From positions 1 through 39,538 of the forward strand of contig NZ_JFZB01000037.1 of assembly GCF_000740785.1 (NCBI RefSeq): 39,538 nt of DNA, read 5' to 3'. The translations under genes and the position numbers were made by a program. Of the stretch, positions 6,865 to 15,544 are shown piece by piece. How positions within the stretch are numbered: position 1 is the stretch's first letter; the number at the start of each line of letters is the position of its first letter. The notes under the pieces are model-generated. The model ran no database searches and was not told the DNA's origin. It saw only the letters and a list, made by a program, of their open reading frames with translations. The stretch comes from Paenirhodobacter enshiensis (GTDB taxonomy: Bacteria; Pseudomonadota; Alphaproteobacteria; Rhodobacterales; Rhodobacteraceae).

Positions 6865-7341
6865 TCATTCCGTGAATTCCGCCGGTTCCGCTCCGGTGAT
6901 GCGCAGCAGCGTCGCGGGCGCGATCTCGAAAATATGGTGCGGCGTTCCGGCCGCGGCCCAGATCGTGGCGAAATCGCTCAGCCGCGGATCCCAGAAGCAG
7001 CGGATCGGGGTCAGATGACCGACCGGAGATACACCGCCGATGGCGAAGCCGGTCTCGGCCCGGATCTGTGCGGCATCGGCCTTGCCAAGCGGCTCGCCCG
7101 CGACCGAACTTGCCTTTTCGGCGCTCACCCGGTTGCCGCCTGCGGTCAGGAACAGGATCACCCGCCCGCTGTTTTCACCGCGAAAGATGATTGACTTGGC
7201 GATCTGATCGAGCGCGCAACCCGCCGCTTCGGCCGCTTCGGCCGCCTCAGCGGCGGTGCGGGCCTGAGAAACCTCGCGGATCTCCACCGCGACACCTGCC
7301 GCGTCAAGGGCGGCCCTCACCCGGTTGAGCGATTTGCTCAT
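6865..7341 (-). CDS. YbaK/EbsC-type aminoacyl-tRNA deacylase
   Basis: A 158-aa protein of the YbaK/ProX fold, which trims wrongly charged aminoacyl-tRNAs such as Cys-tRNA-Pro. Family landmarks are AKSIIFRG with the conserved Lys, VILFLTAGGNRVS, and GFAIGGVSPVGH near the C-terminus. I chose the ATG at 7341 because GGAGAG lies four bases upstream; in-frame ATGs further up (7353, 7389) lack this and the longest adds a basic non-conserved tail. A run of Ala-Glu repeats (about residues 29-38) reflects a small repeat in the DNA. The gene diverges from glnE with under 100 bases between the starts, so promoters probably overlap. The exact substrate is not readable from sequence. Confidence 0.87.
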   Translation of the reverse strand: MSKSLNRVRAALDAAGVAVEIREVSQARTAAEAAEAAEAAGCALDQIAKSIIFRGENSGRVILFLTAGGNRVSAEKASSVAGEPLGKADAAQIRAETGFAIGGVSPVGHLTPIRCFWDPRLSDFATIWAAAGTPHHIFEIAPATLLRITGAEPAEFTE

Positions 7342-7438
7342 CTTGCTCTCCATGTTCCTGACCCTCCGGGGTCTAGCGCGCCGCGTCACGCTCCGAAACC
7401 CACTTCTGCCCCGGCGCAGGGGCGGCTATCGTGGCACC

Positions 7439-10231
7439 ATGTGTGCCGATTTCGTTTCCGCCCTGAGCCGTTGCCCGCTTCCCTTCGACAGGGAGCGCGG
7501 CGCCGATGTCGTCAAGAGCTTCGGGCCCGCCCCTGAACCCCTGCGTGCGCTGATCGCGGGCGCGGCCGGCAGCTCGCCCTTCCTCGCCGCGCTGATCGAA
7601 CGCGAAGGCGAGTGGTTGTCAGGGGCGCTCGCCGGCGATCCTTCCTCGGCGCTCGCGGCGGAACTCGACCGGATCGGCACCGTTGTCCCCGATACCCTCG
7701 GGGCGGAGCTGCGCCGGGCCAAGCGCCGGATCGCCGCGCTGACGGCACTGGCCGATCTCGGTGGGGTGTGGACGCTCGAACAGGTGACGGGCGCGCTCAG
7801 CCGTCTCGCGGATCGCGCGGCCGATCTCGCATTGCGTCATTTCGTCGGCGAGGAAATCCGCCGCGGCCGTCTGCCCGGCCAGACCGAAGCCGATATCGCG
7901 ACGGCTGGCGGCGCGGTCGCGCTCGCCATGGGTAAGATGGGCGCGGACGAGCTGAACTATTCCTCCGACATCGACCTGATCTGTCTGTACGACGAAACCC
8001 GTTACGATCCGGCCGACCGGGTCGAGGCGAGGAGCGCCCTTGTGCGTGCCGTGCGCAAGATGGCGGCGCTGCTCAATGACCGCACATCGGATGGCTACGT
8101 GTTCCGCACCGACTTGCGGCTGCGCCCGGATGCCTCGGTGACGCCGGTGTGCCTGTCGATGGCCTCGGCCGAACTGTATTACGAATCCGAAGGCCGCACC
8201 TGGGAACGCGCCGCCTATATCAAGGCCCGCCCCTGCGCCGGCGACATCGCGGCCGGCACCCGCTTCCTGCACGAGTTGACGCCCTTCGTCTGGCGCCGGC
8301 ACCTCGATTTCGCGGCGATCCGCGACGCCCACGACATGCGGCTGAAGATCCGCGATCACAAGGGGCTGAACGGGCCGGTGGTGGTGGCGGGGCACAACCT
8401 CAAGCTCGGCCGTGGCGGCATCCGCGAGATCGAGTTCTTCACCCAGACCCGGCAGCTGATCTCGGGCGGGCGCGATCCGTCGCTGCGGGTGCGCGGCACG
8501 GTGGCGGGGCTCGCACGGCTGGTGGCGGCGGGCTGGGTGCCGGCCGATGTCGCGGCCGAGCTGACCGACCATTACCGCGCGTTTCGCGAGATCGAGCATC
8601 GCATCCAGATGGTCAACGATGCCCAGACCCATGTGCTGCCGGCGACGGCCGAAGGGCTTGCCCGTGTCGCCTGCCTGTCGGGGGCCTCGGACGTTGCGGC
8701 ATGGAGTGCAGAACTGCACGGTCGCCTCCTGCGCGTCGAGACGCTGACCGGCAGCTTCTTCGCCCCCGAGCCGGCCAGCGCGGCACGCCCGGATTTCGAC
8801 CCGGCGGTCGAGCGGATGATCGAGGGCTGGCGCGGCTATCCGGCGCTGCGCTCGGAGCGCGCGCAGCAGGTGTTCTCTCGCATCGAGCCCGAGATCCTGT
8901 CGCGCATGTCGCGCGCCGCCAACCCCGACGAGGCGCTTCGTCAGTTCGACGGGTTTCTTTCAGGTCTGCCGGCCGGGGTGCAGCTGTTTTCGCTCTTCGA
9001 ATCGAACCCCCAGCTGATCGAGCTGCTGGTCGACATCTGCGCCACCGCGCCCGGCCTCGCGGCCTATCTGTCGCGCAACGCGGGCGTGCTCGATGCGGTT
9101 CTGGGGGGCTCGTTCTTCGCGCCCTGGCAAGGGGCTGGTGTGCTGCGCGCCGGGCTCGAGGATGCTTTCGCGCGCGAAGGCGATTACGAAAGCCGGCTTG
9201 ATGCGGCGCGGCGATGGGCGAAGGAATGGAAGTTCCGCGTCGGCGTGCATCATCTGCGCGGCATCGTCGATGCGGCCGAGGCCGCGCGGCAGTATTCCGA
9301 TATCGCTTCGGTGGCGATCGCCGCGCTCTGGCCCGAGGTGGTGGCCGAATTCTCCCGCCGCCATGGGCCTCAGCCCGGCCGCGGCGCGGTGGTGGTGGGG
9401 ATGGGCTCGCTCGGGGCGGAGCGGCTGAATGCCGCCTCGGACGTCGATCTGATCGTGATCTACGACGCCCGCGGCGCCGAGATGTCAAACGGGCCGAAGC
9501 CCCTGGCGACGCGACAATATTTCGCGCGGCTGACGCAATCTCTGATCACCGCGATCACCGCCGCGATGCCCGAGGGGAAACTCTATGACGTCGACATGCG
9601 GCTACGTCCCTCGGGGCGGCAGGGGCCGGTGGCGACCTCGCTCGAATCGTTCCGCAGCTATCAGATGGACGAGGCCTGGACATGGGAGCATCTGGCGCTG
9701 ACCCGCGCGCGTCCACTCGCCGGAGAGCCTTCGCTGATGGACGATGTGGAGGCGGTGCGCCTCGAAGTGCTGCGCGAGAAGGGGCGGGAGGCGCGGGTGA
9801 TGCCCGATCTCGCCGAGATGCGGGCGCGGATCTTCGCGGCCAAGACGCCCGAGTCTGCGTGGGAAGCCAAGATCGGTCCCGGCCGGTTGCAGGATCTGGA
9901 GTTGCTGGCGCAAAGCTTCGCTTTGCGTGCGGGCAGCGCCGCGCGCCATGTCGAGCCGCAGCTGAACGTCGGCGCCCGTCACGGGCTGATCTCGCGCGAG
10001 GATGCCGCCACGCTTGCCTCGGCCTATCGGTTCCTGTGGCGGCTGCAGGCGGGCGGCAGGCTGCTGACTGACCGGCCCATCGACCCCGAGACCATCGGCG
10101 AGGGCGGTCGCGCCTTCCTGTTGCGCGAAACCGGCTGCGAGACTGTGGCGGGCATGGCTACGCGCCTCGCCACGGTTACGGCGCAGGCCGCCGCGATCAT
10201 CGACCGTGCCGTCGGTCCGGCTCAACAGTGA
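7439..10231 (+). CDS. glnE: Glutamine synthetase adenylyltransferase / adenylyl-removing enzyme
   Basis: A 930-aa bifunctional enzyme that attaches AMP to glutamine synthetase and removes it again in response to nitrogen status via PII. It has the expected two nucleotidyltransferase halves. The N-terminal, AMP-removing half has GKMGADELNYSSDIDLI from residue 165 and FRTDLRLRP after it. The C-terminal, AMP-adding half has GMGSLGAERLNAASDVDLI from residue 655, then YDVDMRLRPSG. Both Asp-x-Asp metal sites are intact, so both activities should be present. Length is typical. I chose the ATG at 7439 (MCADFVSALS); upstream in-frame codons to 7325 overlap the divergent deacylase gene and encode a basic non-conserved stretch. 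Confidence 0.95.
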   Translation: MCADFVSALSRCPLPFDRERGADVVKSFGPAPEPLRALIAGAAGSSPFLAALIEREGEWLSGALAGDPSSALAAELDRIGTVVPDTLGAELRRAKRRIAALTALADLGGVWTLEQVTGALSRLADRAADLALRHFVGEEIRRGRLPGQTEADIATAGGAVALAMGKMGADELNYSSDIDLICLYDETRYDPADRVEARSALVRAVRKMAALLNDRTSDGYVFRTDLRLRPDASVTPVCLSMASAELYYESEGRTWERAAYIKARPCAGDIAAGTRFLHELTPFVWRRHLDFAAIRDAHDMRLKIRDHKGLNGPVVVAGHNLKLGRGGIREIEFFTQTRQLISGGRDPSLRVRGTVAGLARLVAAGWVPADVAAELTDHYRAFREIEHRIQMVNDAQTHVLPATAEGLARVACLSGASDVAAWSAELHGRLLRVETLTGSFFAPEPASAARPDFDPAVERMIEGWRGYPALRSERAQQVFSRIEPEILSRMSRAANPDEALRQFDGFLSGLPAGVQLFSLFESNPQLIELLVDICATAPGLAAYLSRNAGVLDAVLGGSFFAPWQGAGVLRAGLEDAFAREGDYESRLDAARRWAKEWKFRVGVHHLRGIVDAAEAARQYSDIASVAIAALWPEVVAEFSRRHGPQPGRGAVVVGMGSLGAERLNAASDVDLIVIYDARGAEMSNGPKPLATRQYFARLTQSLITAITAAMPEGKLYDVDMRLRPSGRQGPVATSLESFRSYQMDEAWTWEHLALTRARPLAGEPSLMDDVEAVRLEVLREKGREARVMPDLAEMRARIFAAKTPESAWEAKIGPGRLQDLELLAQSFALRAGSAARHVEPQLNVGARHGLISREDAATLASAYRFLWRLQAGGRLLTDRPIDPETIGEGGRAFLLRETGCETVAGMATRLATVTAQAAAIIDRAVGPAQQ

Positions 10232-10240
10232 AGGAAGGCA

Positions 10241-10381
10241 GGGGCTCTGCCCCTCTTGCCCCTGCGGGGCAATTCACCCCGGGATATTTGAGGAAAGACG
10301 AATGGGGCAGAGGCTCCTGCTTTCGATTCGCCTCAAATATCCCGGGGGTGAGGGCCGAAGGCCCGAGGGGGCAGAGCCCCC
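10241..10381. repeat. Intergenic palindromic repeat, copy 2
   Basis: Same layout as copy 1. An outer 12-bp inverted repeat (10241-10252 with 10369-10380) encloses an inner perfect 17-bp palindrome beginning CCCCGGGATATTTGAGG (10277-10293 with 10331-10347). The right half (TTTCGATTCGCC...AAATATCCCGGGG) is shared with copy 3. It lies between the convergent glnE and eda genes. Confidence 0.85.
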
Positions 10382-10418
10382 TATCTTAAACTTTCCAGGG
10401 CGCAGAGCCGGCCGCCGG

Positions 10419-11060
10419 TCAGCGCGGCAGCGCCGCGGCCTCGCGCGCGAGGTCCTCGATCCCCATCCAGTCGCCCGCTTCCATTTTGGCCTGCGGCGCG
10501 ACCCAGCTGCCGCCGGCGCAGAGCACGTTCTTCAGCGACAGGTAATCGGTCGCATTCGCGAGGCTCACCCCGCCCGTCGGACAGAACCCCACCTGCGGCA
10601 TCGGCGCGCCGAGCGCCTTGATCGCCGCCGCTCCGCCCGAGGTGCCGGCCGGGAAGAACTTCAGGCAGTCATAGCCCCATTCCATCGCCCGCATCACCTC
10701 GGAGGCGGTGACGGCGCCGGGCAGGAGCGGCAGCCCCTCGTCCTCGCAGGCCTTCACCAGCGTTTCGGTCAGCCCGGGCGAGACGCCGAAACGCGCGCCC
10801 GCCGCCTTCGCCGCCTTCACGTCCGCCGCAGTGAGAAGTGTTCCCGCGCCGACAGTGCCGCCCTCGACATCGGCCATCGCCCGGATCGCCTCGAGCGCCA
10901 CCGGCGTGCGCAGCGTGACTTCGAGCGCGGGCAGACCGCCCGCGACCAGCGCACGGGCGAGCGGCACGGCATGGGCCGCGTCCTTCACCACGATCACCGG
11001 GATGATCGGGGCGAGGGCGCAGATCCGGCGCGCCTGACGGGATTGCTCTGCTGGGGTCAT
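10419..11060 (-). CDS. eda: KDPG aldolase (2-dehydro-3-deoxyphosphogluconate aldolase)
   Basis: A 213-aa class I aldolase, the last step of the Entner-Doudoroff pathway, splitting KDPG into pyruvate and glyceraldehyde-3-phosphate. The catalytic residues are visible: E47 and R51 in LEVTLRT and the Schiff-base K134 in CLKFFPAG, with the phosphate-binding PTGGV further on. Length matches the trimeric bacterial enzyme. A clear ribosome site (CCGGAGG) precedes the ATG. It follows edd by 19 bases, so the two form one operon. Confidence 0.96.
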   Translation of the reverse strand: MTPAEQSRQARRICALAPIIPVIVVKDAAHAVPLARALVAGGLPALEVTLRTPVALEAIRAMADVEGGTVGAGTLLTAADVKAAKAAGARFGVSPGLTETLVKACEDEGLPLLPGAVTASEVMRAMEWGYDCLKFFPAGTSGGAAAIKALGAPMPQVGFCPTGGVSLANATDYLSLKNVLCAGGSWVAPQAKMEAGDWMGIEDLAREAAALPR

Positions 11061-11079
11061 CGAGGCCTCCGGGGCTGGA

Positions 11080-12897
11080 TTACACGATCACGGCCGCGCC
11101 CGAGGTGGCGGGGCCGACGTTACGACGGAATACCGAGAACAGCTCGCGCCCGAGCCCGTGCTCGTTCGCCGAGAGATCCGCTGTGGCGGCGGGGCGGGTC
11201 TCGAACCCCTCGCTCAGGCAGTCGAGCGTGCCCGCCTCGGCATCGAGGCGCAGGATGTCGCCGTCCTGCACCTTGGCGATCGGGCCGCCGCCGACGGCCT
11301 CGGGGCAGACATGGATCGCCGCCGGCACCTTGCCCGAGGCCCCCGACATCCGCCCGTCCGTCACCAGCGCGACCTTCAGCCCGCGGCCTTGCAGCACCGA
11401 CAGCACCGGGGTCAGCGAATGCAGTTCCGGCATACCGTTCGCCTGCGGCCCCTGAAAGCGCACCACGACCACGGTGTCCGAGGTGAACTCGCCCGCGGCG
11501 AAGGCGGCCTTGACCTGCTCCTGATCGGTGAAGACGCGGCAGGGGGCCTCGATCAGCCGGTGCTCGGGCGCCACGGCCGAGATCTTGATGACCCCGCGCC
11601 CGAGGTTGCCCGACAGCTGTTTCAGCCCGCCCTGCGGCTGGAACGGCGCGGCGGCCGGGCGCAGGATCTTGTCGTTCAGGCTGGTCTCCGGGCCCTCGAC
11701 CCAGCTCAGCCGGCCGTCGATCAGCTTCGGCTCCTGCGTGTAAAGCGCCAGCCCGTCGCCCGCCACGGTGCGGGCATCGGCGTTCAGATAGCCGCCCTTC
11801 AGCAGCTCGCGGATCAGGAACTGCATCCCGCCCGCGGCGTGGAAATGGTTCACGTCGGCCAGACCGTTCGGATAGACCCGCGCCATCAGCGGCACGACCG
11901 AGGAAATCTCGTCGAAATCTTCCAGATCCAGCACGATCCCGGCCGCGCGCGCCATCGCCGGCAGATGGATCACCAGATTGGTCGACCCCCCCGTCGCCAT
12001 CAGCCCGACGATGCCGTTGACGAAGGCGCGCTCGTCGAGGATTTCGGCGGCGGGGCGGTAATCGTTGCCGAGCGCGGTGATCGCCGCCGCCCGGCGCGCG
12101 GCGTGATCGGTCAGCGCATCGCGCAGCGGCGTGTTCGGGTTGATGAAGCTCGCGCCCGGCAGATGCAGGCCCATGATTTCCATCAGCATCTGGTTCGAAT
12201 TCGCGGTGCCGTAGAAGGTGCAGGTGCCCGGCCCGTGATACGAGGCCATCTCGGCCGCCATCAGCTTGTCGCGGCCGATCTCGCCCGCGGCATAGGCGTT
12301 GCGCACGCGCGATTTTTCGTCATTCGGCAGGCCCGAGGTCATCGGTCCCGCGGGCGCGAAGATCGCGGGCACATGGCCGAAGGTCGCGGCCGCGATGATC
12401 AGCCCGGGCACGATCTTGTCGCACACGCCGAGATAGATCGCCGCGTCGAAACAGTTGTGGCTCATCGCCACCCCGGCGGCGAGCGCGATCACGTCGCGCG
12501 AGAACAGCGACATCTCCATCCCGGTCTGGCCCTGGGTGATGCCATCGCACATCGCGGGCACGCCGCCTGCCACCTGTGCCGTCGCCGTGCCGTCGAGCGC
12601 GGCCTTGATCCGTGCCGGGAACACCTCGAACGGCTGATGGGCGGAGAGCATGTCGTTGTAGGCAGTGACGATACCGATGTTGGGCACCCGCCCCTCGGCC
12701 AGAAGCGGTTTCTGCTCGCCCGCGGCGGCATAGGCATGGGCCTGATTGCCGCAGGTCAGATGCGTGCGCGCCGGCCCCTTGGCGGCCGCCTCGCGGATGC
12801 GGGCCATGTAGTCGGCGCGCGAGGCCGCCGAGCGGGTGCGGATCCGCTCGGTCACGCGGGCGATCGTGCTGTTCATCGGAACGGGCGTGTCGGTCAT
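11080..12897 (-). CDS. edd: 6-phosphogluconate dehydratase
   Basis: A 605-aa member of the IlvD/Edd dehydratase family, which turns 6-phosphogluconate into KDPG using a 4Fe-4S cluster. Candidate cluster cysteines are visible in [29 protein letters not shown] and [28 protein letters not shown], which matches the sugar-acid rather than the amino-acid branch, is in the C-terminal part. I chose the ATG at 12897 because GGAAGG lies just before it; the frame stays open to 12957 but that passes through the operator-like dyad. It is first gene of edd-eda. The pairing with eda separates it from dihydroxyacid dehydratase. Confidence 0.95.
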   Translation of the reverse strand: MTDTPVPMNSTIARVTERIRTRSAASRADYMARIREAAAKGPARTHLTCGNQAHAYAAAGEQKPLLAEGRVPNIGIVTAYNDMLSAHQPFEVFPARIKAALDGTATAQVAGGVPAMCDGITQGQTGMEMSLFSRDVIALAAGVAMSHNCFDAAIYLGVCDKIVPGLIIAAATFGHVPAIFAPAGPMTSGLPNDEKSRVRNAYAAGEIGRDKLMAAEMASYHGPGTCTFYGTANSNQMLMEIMGLHLPGASFINPNTPLRDALTDHAARRAAAITALGNDYRPAAEILDERAFVNGIVGLMATGGSTNLVIHLPAMARAAGIVLDLEDFDEISSVVPLMARVYPNGLADVNHFHAAGGMQFLIRELLKGGYLNADARTVAGDGLALYTQEPKLIDGRLSWVEGPETSLNDKILRPAAAPFQPQGGLKQLSGNLGRGVIKISAVAPEHRLIEAPCRVFTDQEQVKAAFAAGEFTSDTVVVVRFQGPQANGMPELHSLTPVLSVLQGRGLKVALVTDGRMSGASGKVPAAIHVCPEAVGGGPIAKVQDGDILRLDAEAGTLDCLSEGFETRPAATADLSANEHGLGRELFSVFRRNVGPATSGAAVIV

Positions 12898-12932
12898 GGC
12901 TTCCTTCCGGTCGGCGACGGGACAACGCAAGA

Positions 12933-12962
12933 GGTGTAGCGCGGTTAGCGATAACAAATCAA
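12933..12962 (-). promoter_or_regulatory. edd promoter region with LacI-type operator-like dyad
   Basis: GTTAGCGATAAC at 12944-12955 is symmetric at 10 of 12 positions with a central CG, the layout of LacI/GntR-family operators. It lies 47-58 bases before the edd start. On the minus strand a possible -35 (TTGATT, 12962-12957) and a weak -10 (TACACC, 12938-12933) flank it with an 18-base spacer, so a bound repressor would sit between them. The -10 match is poor. Confidence 0.5.
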
Positions 12963-13113
12963 TCGTTCCGCTGGGGCCGATGATGCGGCCGCCCGGGCCG
13001 GGCTGGCAAGCCTAAACCGGCCCGGAGGAGCGAGGGATCCCCGCGCGGGCTTTCCTCAGCGGCGCCGGGGCGCTAGAGGAGAGCAAAGCCCAAGAAAGCC
13101 CCGGAGCCCCGCC

Positions 13114-14346
13114 ATGTCCGCAACCGATCTGCCTGAAACCACCCCCGACGACGACGTCCGCGCCCGCCCGGTGGTGCGCCTGCGTCCCAAGGCCGAGGCC
13201 CGGGCGATCCGCCATGGCTTCCCTTGGGTCTATGTCGACGAGCTGGTGACCGACCGGCGCACGCAGGCCTTGGCCGGCGGCACCATCGCGACGCTCGAGG
13301 ATGCCGAGCGCCGGCCGCTCGCCACGGTGACGGTCAACCCGAAGTCGAAGATCATCGCCCGGGTGATGTCGCGCGATGCCGGGGTGGAGATCGACCGCGC
13401 CTGGATCGCCGAACGCATCGCCCATGCGCTCGAACTGCGCGCGCGGCTGTTCGACGCGCCGTTCTACCGGCTGATCCATGCCGAGGCCGACGGGCTTCCG
13501 GGCGTCATCGTCGACCGCTTCGGCGATACCGCGGTGATCCAGCCCAACGCCGCCTGGTCCGAGACGATGATCGGCGACATCGCGGCGGCCCTCACCGAAG
13601 TCACCGGCGTCACCACCATCGTCAAGAACGGCTCTGGCCGCGCGCGTGGCCTTGAGGGGCTGAGCGAGGAAACCGTGCTTCTGTCGGGCGAGGTCGCCGG
13701 GCCGATCCCGGTGCCGATGAACGGCGCGATCTACATGGCCGACGTCCTCGGCGGGCAGAAGACCGGGCTGTTCTTCGACCAGCGGCCGAACCATGCCTTC
13801 GCCGCGCGTCTGGCGAAGGGGGCGCGCGTCCTCGATGTGTTCAGCCATGTCGGCGGCTTCGCGCTCGCGGCGCTGGCGGGGGGTGCGGTCTCGGCCTTGT
13901 CGGTCGATGCCTCGGCCGCGGCGCTCGACCTCGCGGGGCAGGGCGCCCGGGCGATGGGCGCCGAAGCGCGCTTCGCCACCCGTCAGGGCGATGCCTTCGC
14001 CACGCTGGAGGCCTTGGCGGCCGAGGGCGAGACCTTCGATCTGGTGATCTGCGATCCGCCCGCTTTCGCGCCGAACAAGCAGGCGCTCGAAGCCGGTCTG
14101 CGCGCCTATGAGCGGGTCGCGAAGCTCGCGGCGCCGCTGGTGGCGCCGGGCGGCTATCTCGGGTTGTGCTCGTGCTCGCACGCGGCCGATCTGGTGCAGT
14201 TCCGCGCCGCCTGCGGGCGCGGCATCGGCAAGGGCGGCCGGCGCGGGCAGATCATCCATACGGGCTATGCCGGCCCCGATCACCCGATGCTGCCGCAGCT
14301 TGCCGAGACCGCCTATCTGAAATCGCTGTTCTTCCGGCTCGACTGA
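13114..14346 (+). CDS. RlmI-like class I SAM-dependent RNA methyltransferase
   Basis: A 410-aa protein with an N-terminal PUA-like RNA-binding region (PVVRLRPKAEARAIRHGFPWVY, about 20-41), a central EEHEE-type segment around GLPGVIVDRFGD, and a C-terminal Rossmann methyltransferase domain: DQRPNHAF, VLDVFSHVGGFAL (SAM-binding motif I) and ICDPPAFAP (motif IV, DPPxF). This arrangement is that of RlmI/RlmK(L)-type 23S rRNA cytosine-C5 methyltransferases. The exact target base cannot be read from the sequence. A C-x-C-S motif (CSCSHAAD), where the catalytic nucleophile cysteine sits in this family, is present. The stop overlaps the ATG of the PIN gene, so they are co-translated. Confidence 0.85.
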   Translation: MSATDLPETTPDDDVRARPVVRLRPKAEARAIRHGFPWVYVDELVTDRRTQALAGGTIATLEDAERRPLATVTVNPKSKIIARVMSRDAGVEIDRAWIAERIAHALELRARLFDAPFYRLIHAEADGLPGVIVDRFGDTAVIQPNAAWSETMIGDIAAALTEVTGVTTIVKNGSGRARGLEGLSEETVLLSGEVAGPIPVPMNGAIYMADVLGGQKTGLFFDQRPNHAFAARLAKGARVLDVFSHVGGFALAALAGGAVSALSVDASAAALDLAGQGARAMGAEARFATRQGDAFATLEALAAEGETFDLVICDPPAFAPNKQALEAGLRAYERVAKLAAPLVAPGGYLGLCSCSHAADLVQFRAACGRGIGKGGRRGQIIHTGYAGPDHPMLPQLAETAYLKSLFFRLD

Positions 14347-14906
14347 TGACGGGGGAGGAGAAGATCCTTCTCGATGCCTGCGTGCTTTACCCGACGGTCC
14401 TGCGCGAGATCCTGATCGGCGTCGCGGCGCGGGGGCTGTATCGCCCGCTCTGGTCGGCGCGGATTCTGGAGGAATGGGCCCGCGCCGCGGCCCGCAACGG
14501 CGGTCCTGTGGACGAGGCCATCGCGCGGGGCGAGATCGCGATGCTGCGCGCGCGCTTTCCGCAAGCCGAGGTCGCGCCGCGTCCGGGGCTGGAGGCACGG
14601 CTGTATCTGCCTGACGAGAATGACATCCATGTCCTCGCCGCCGCCATCGCCGGCGGGGCGGAGGCGATCGTCACCTACAACGCCGCCGATTTCCCGCGCG
14701 CCACGCTGGCGGGCGAAGGGCTCGACCGGCGCGACCCGGACGGCTTCCTGTGGGAGTTGTGGTCGCGCGATCCCGAGCCCGTGGCGGAGGCGGTCGAGGC
14801 CGTGCGCGCCGAGGCGGAGCGCCTCTCGGGCCAGCCGCAAAGCCTGCGCGCGCTGTTGAAGCGGGTGCGGCTGCACCGTCTGGGCAAGGCGCTGCAAGGC
14901 GCGTGA
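14346..14906 (+). CDS. PIN-domain protein (RSP_2648 family), putative ribonuclease
   Basis: A 186-aa protein that opens ILLDACVLYP, with the first PIN acidic residue in LLDAC. It continues LLWSARILEEWAR-like (LWSARILEEWARAA), then DENDIHVLAAAI and IVTYNAADFP, giving the usual acidic cluster of PIN nucleases. PIN proteins cut RNA and are often toxins, but no antitoxin gene lies beside this one. Instead it is coupled (TGATG) to the upstream RNA methyltransferase, which suggests an RNA-related housekeeping role. A C-terminal ~50-residue Arg/Ala-rich helical extension follows the PIN core. The specific RNA target is unknown. Confidence 0.8.
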   Translation: MTGEEKILLDACVLYPTVLREILIGVAARGLYRPLWSARILEEWARAAARNGGPVDEAIARGEIAMLRARFPQAEVAPRPGLEARLYLPDENDIHVLAAAIAGGAEAIVTYNAADFPRATLAGEGLDRRDPDGFLWELWSRDPEPVAEAVEAVRAEAERLSGQPQSLRALLKRVRLHRLGKALQGA

Positions 14907-14917
14907 GGGGGCAGGGC

Positions 14918-15439
14918 ATGGCCGAGGAACCGGGGCCGTTCGGAGTGGTGACGCTGGCGCGGCGCGGCGGCGGGGACTGGCTTCTGTCCGAACTCGTCGC
15001 GCGGGCCGAGGCGGCGGGCCGCCCCGTCATCGCCCTCGTGCGCGCCGAGGTGCCGGGCGAGGAGGGCTGCGACATGTCGCTGCGGCTGGTGCCGGGCGGG
15101 CGGGTGCAGGTGATCTCGCAAAGCCTTGGCCGGGAGGCGGAGGCCTGCGCGCTCGATCAGGGCGCGCTTGAGCAGGCGGTGGCCGAGACCGAGGCCGCGT
15201 TGCGCGCATCTGCCCCCGGCACACCGTTGATTCTGAACAAGTTCGGCAAGGTCGAGGCGGCGGGCCACGGCTGCCGGCCGCTGATCGCGCTGGCGCTTGA
15301 AACCGGGCACCCGGTGCTGACCTCGGTCGCGTCCGAGAACCGTGCGGCCTTCGACGCCTTCGCCGAAGGCCTCGCCGAGGATCTGCCGGCCGATCTCGAT
15401 GGCCTTGAACGGTTCCTGTGGCCGCAAGGCCGCCCCTGA
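14918..15439 (+). CDS. DUF2478 protein (THEP1-like NTPase relative)
   Basis: A 173-aa protein matching DUF2478 in RVQVISQSLGREAEACALDQGALEQAV and LILNKFGKVEAAGHGCRPLI, both typical of the family. DUF2478 is related to P-loop NTPases and is often found near molybdate uptake or cofactor genes, but its function is not established. The N-terminal loop here (TLARRGGGDWLLSELV) lacks a normal Walker A Gly-Lys-Thr/Ser, so ATP use is doubtful. I chose the ATG at 14918, with AGGGGGCAGGG upstream; a GTG at 14903 is a possible alternative. It follows the PIN gene by 11 bases and probably shares its operon. Confidence 0.75.
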   Translation: MAEEPGPFGVVTLARRGGGDWLLSELVARAEAAGRPVIALVRAEVPGEEGCDMSLRLVPGGRVQVISQSLGREAEACALDQGALEQAVAETEAALRASAPGTPLILNKFGKVEAAGHGCRPLIALALETGHPVLTSVASENRAAFDAFAEGLAEDLPADLDGLERFLWPQGRP

Positions 15440-15462
15440 CACCCCCCGGAAACCTTGCCCAT

Positions 15463-15501
15463 GTCAAAGCGCTTTGACCTTGGCCGGGGGCGGGCTAGAG
15501 T
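15463..15501 (+). promoter_or_regulatory. zwf promoter with LacI-type operator over the -35 box
   Basis: GTCAAAGCGCTTTGAC at 15463-15478 is a perfect 16-bp palindrome with a central CG, the classic LacI-family operator shape. Its right half runs into TTGACC (15474-15479), a good -35 box, followed after 16 bases by TAGAGT (15496-15501), a plausible -10. A repressor bound here would block RNA polymerase. The start codon of zwf is 43 bases further on. Confidence 0.7.
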
Positions 15502-15544
15502 GAGGCCGGTATCCCGTGCCCTCGCGTCAACAACGGAGACCCTG

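Noticed and set aside
13114-14906. PIN gene as part of a toxin-antitoxin module
   Set aside because: There is no small antitoxin-like gene next to it; both neighbours are larger proteins of other types.
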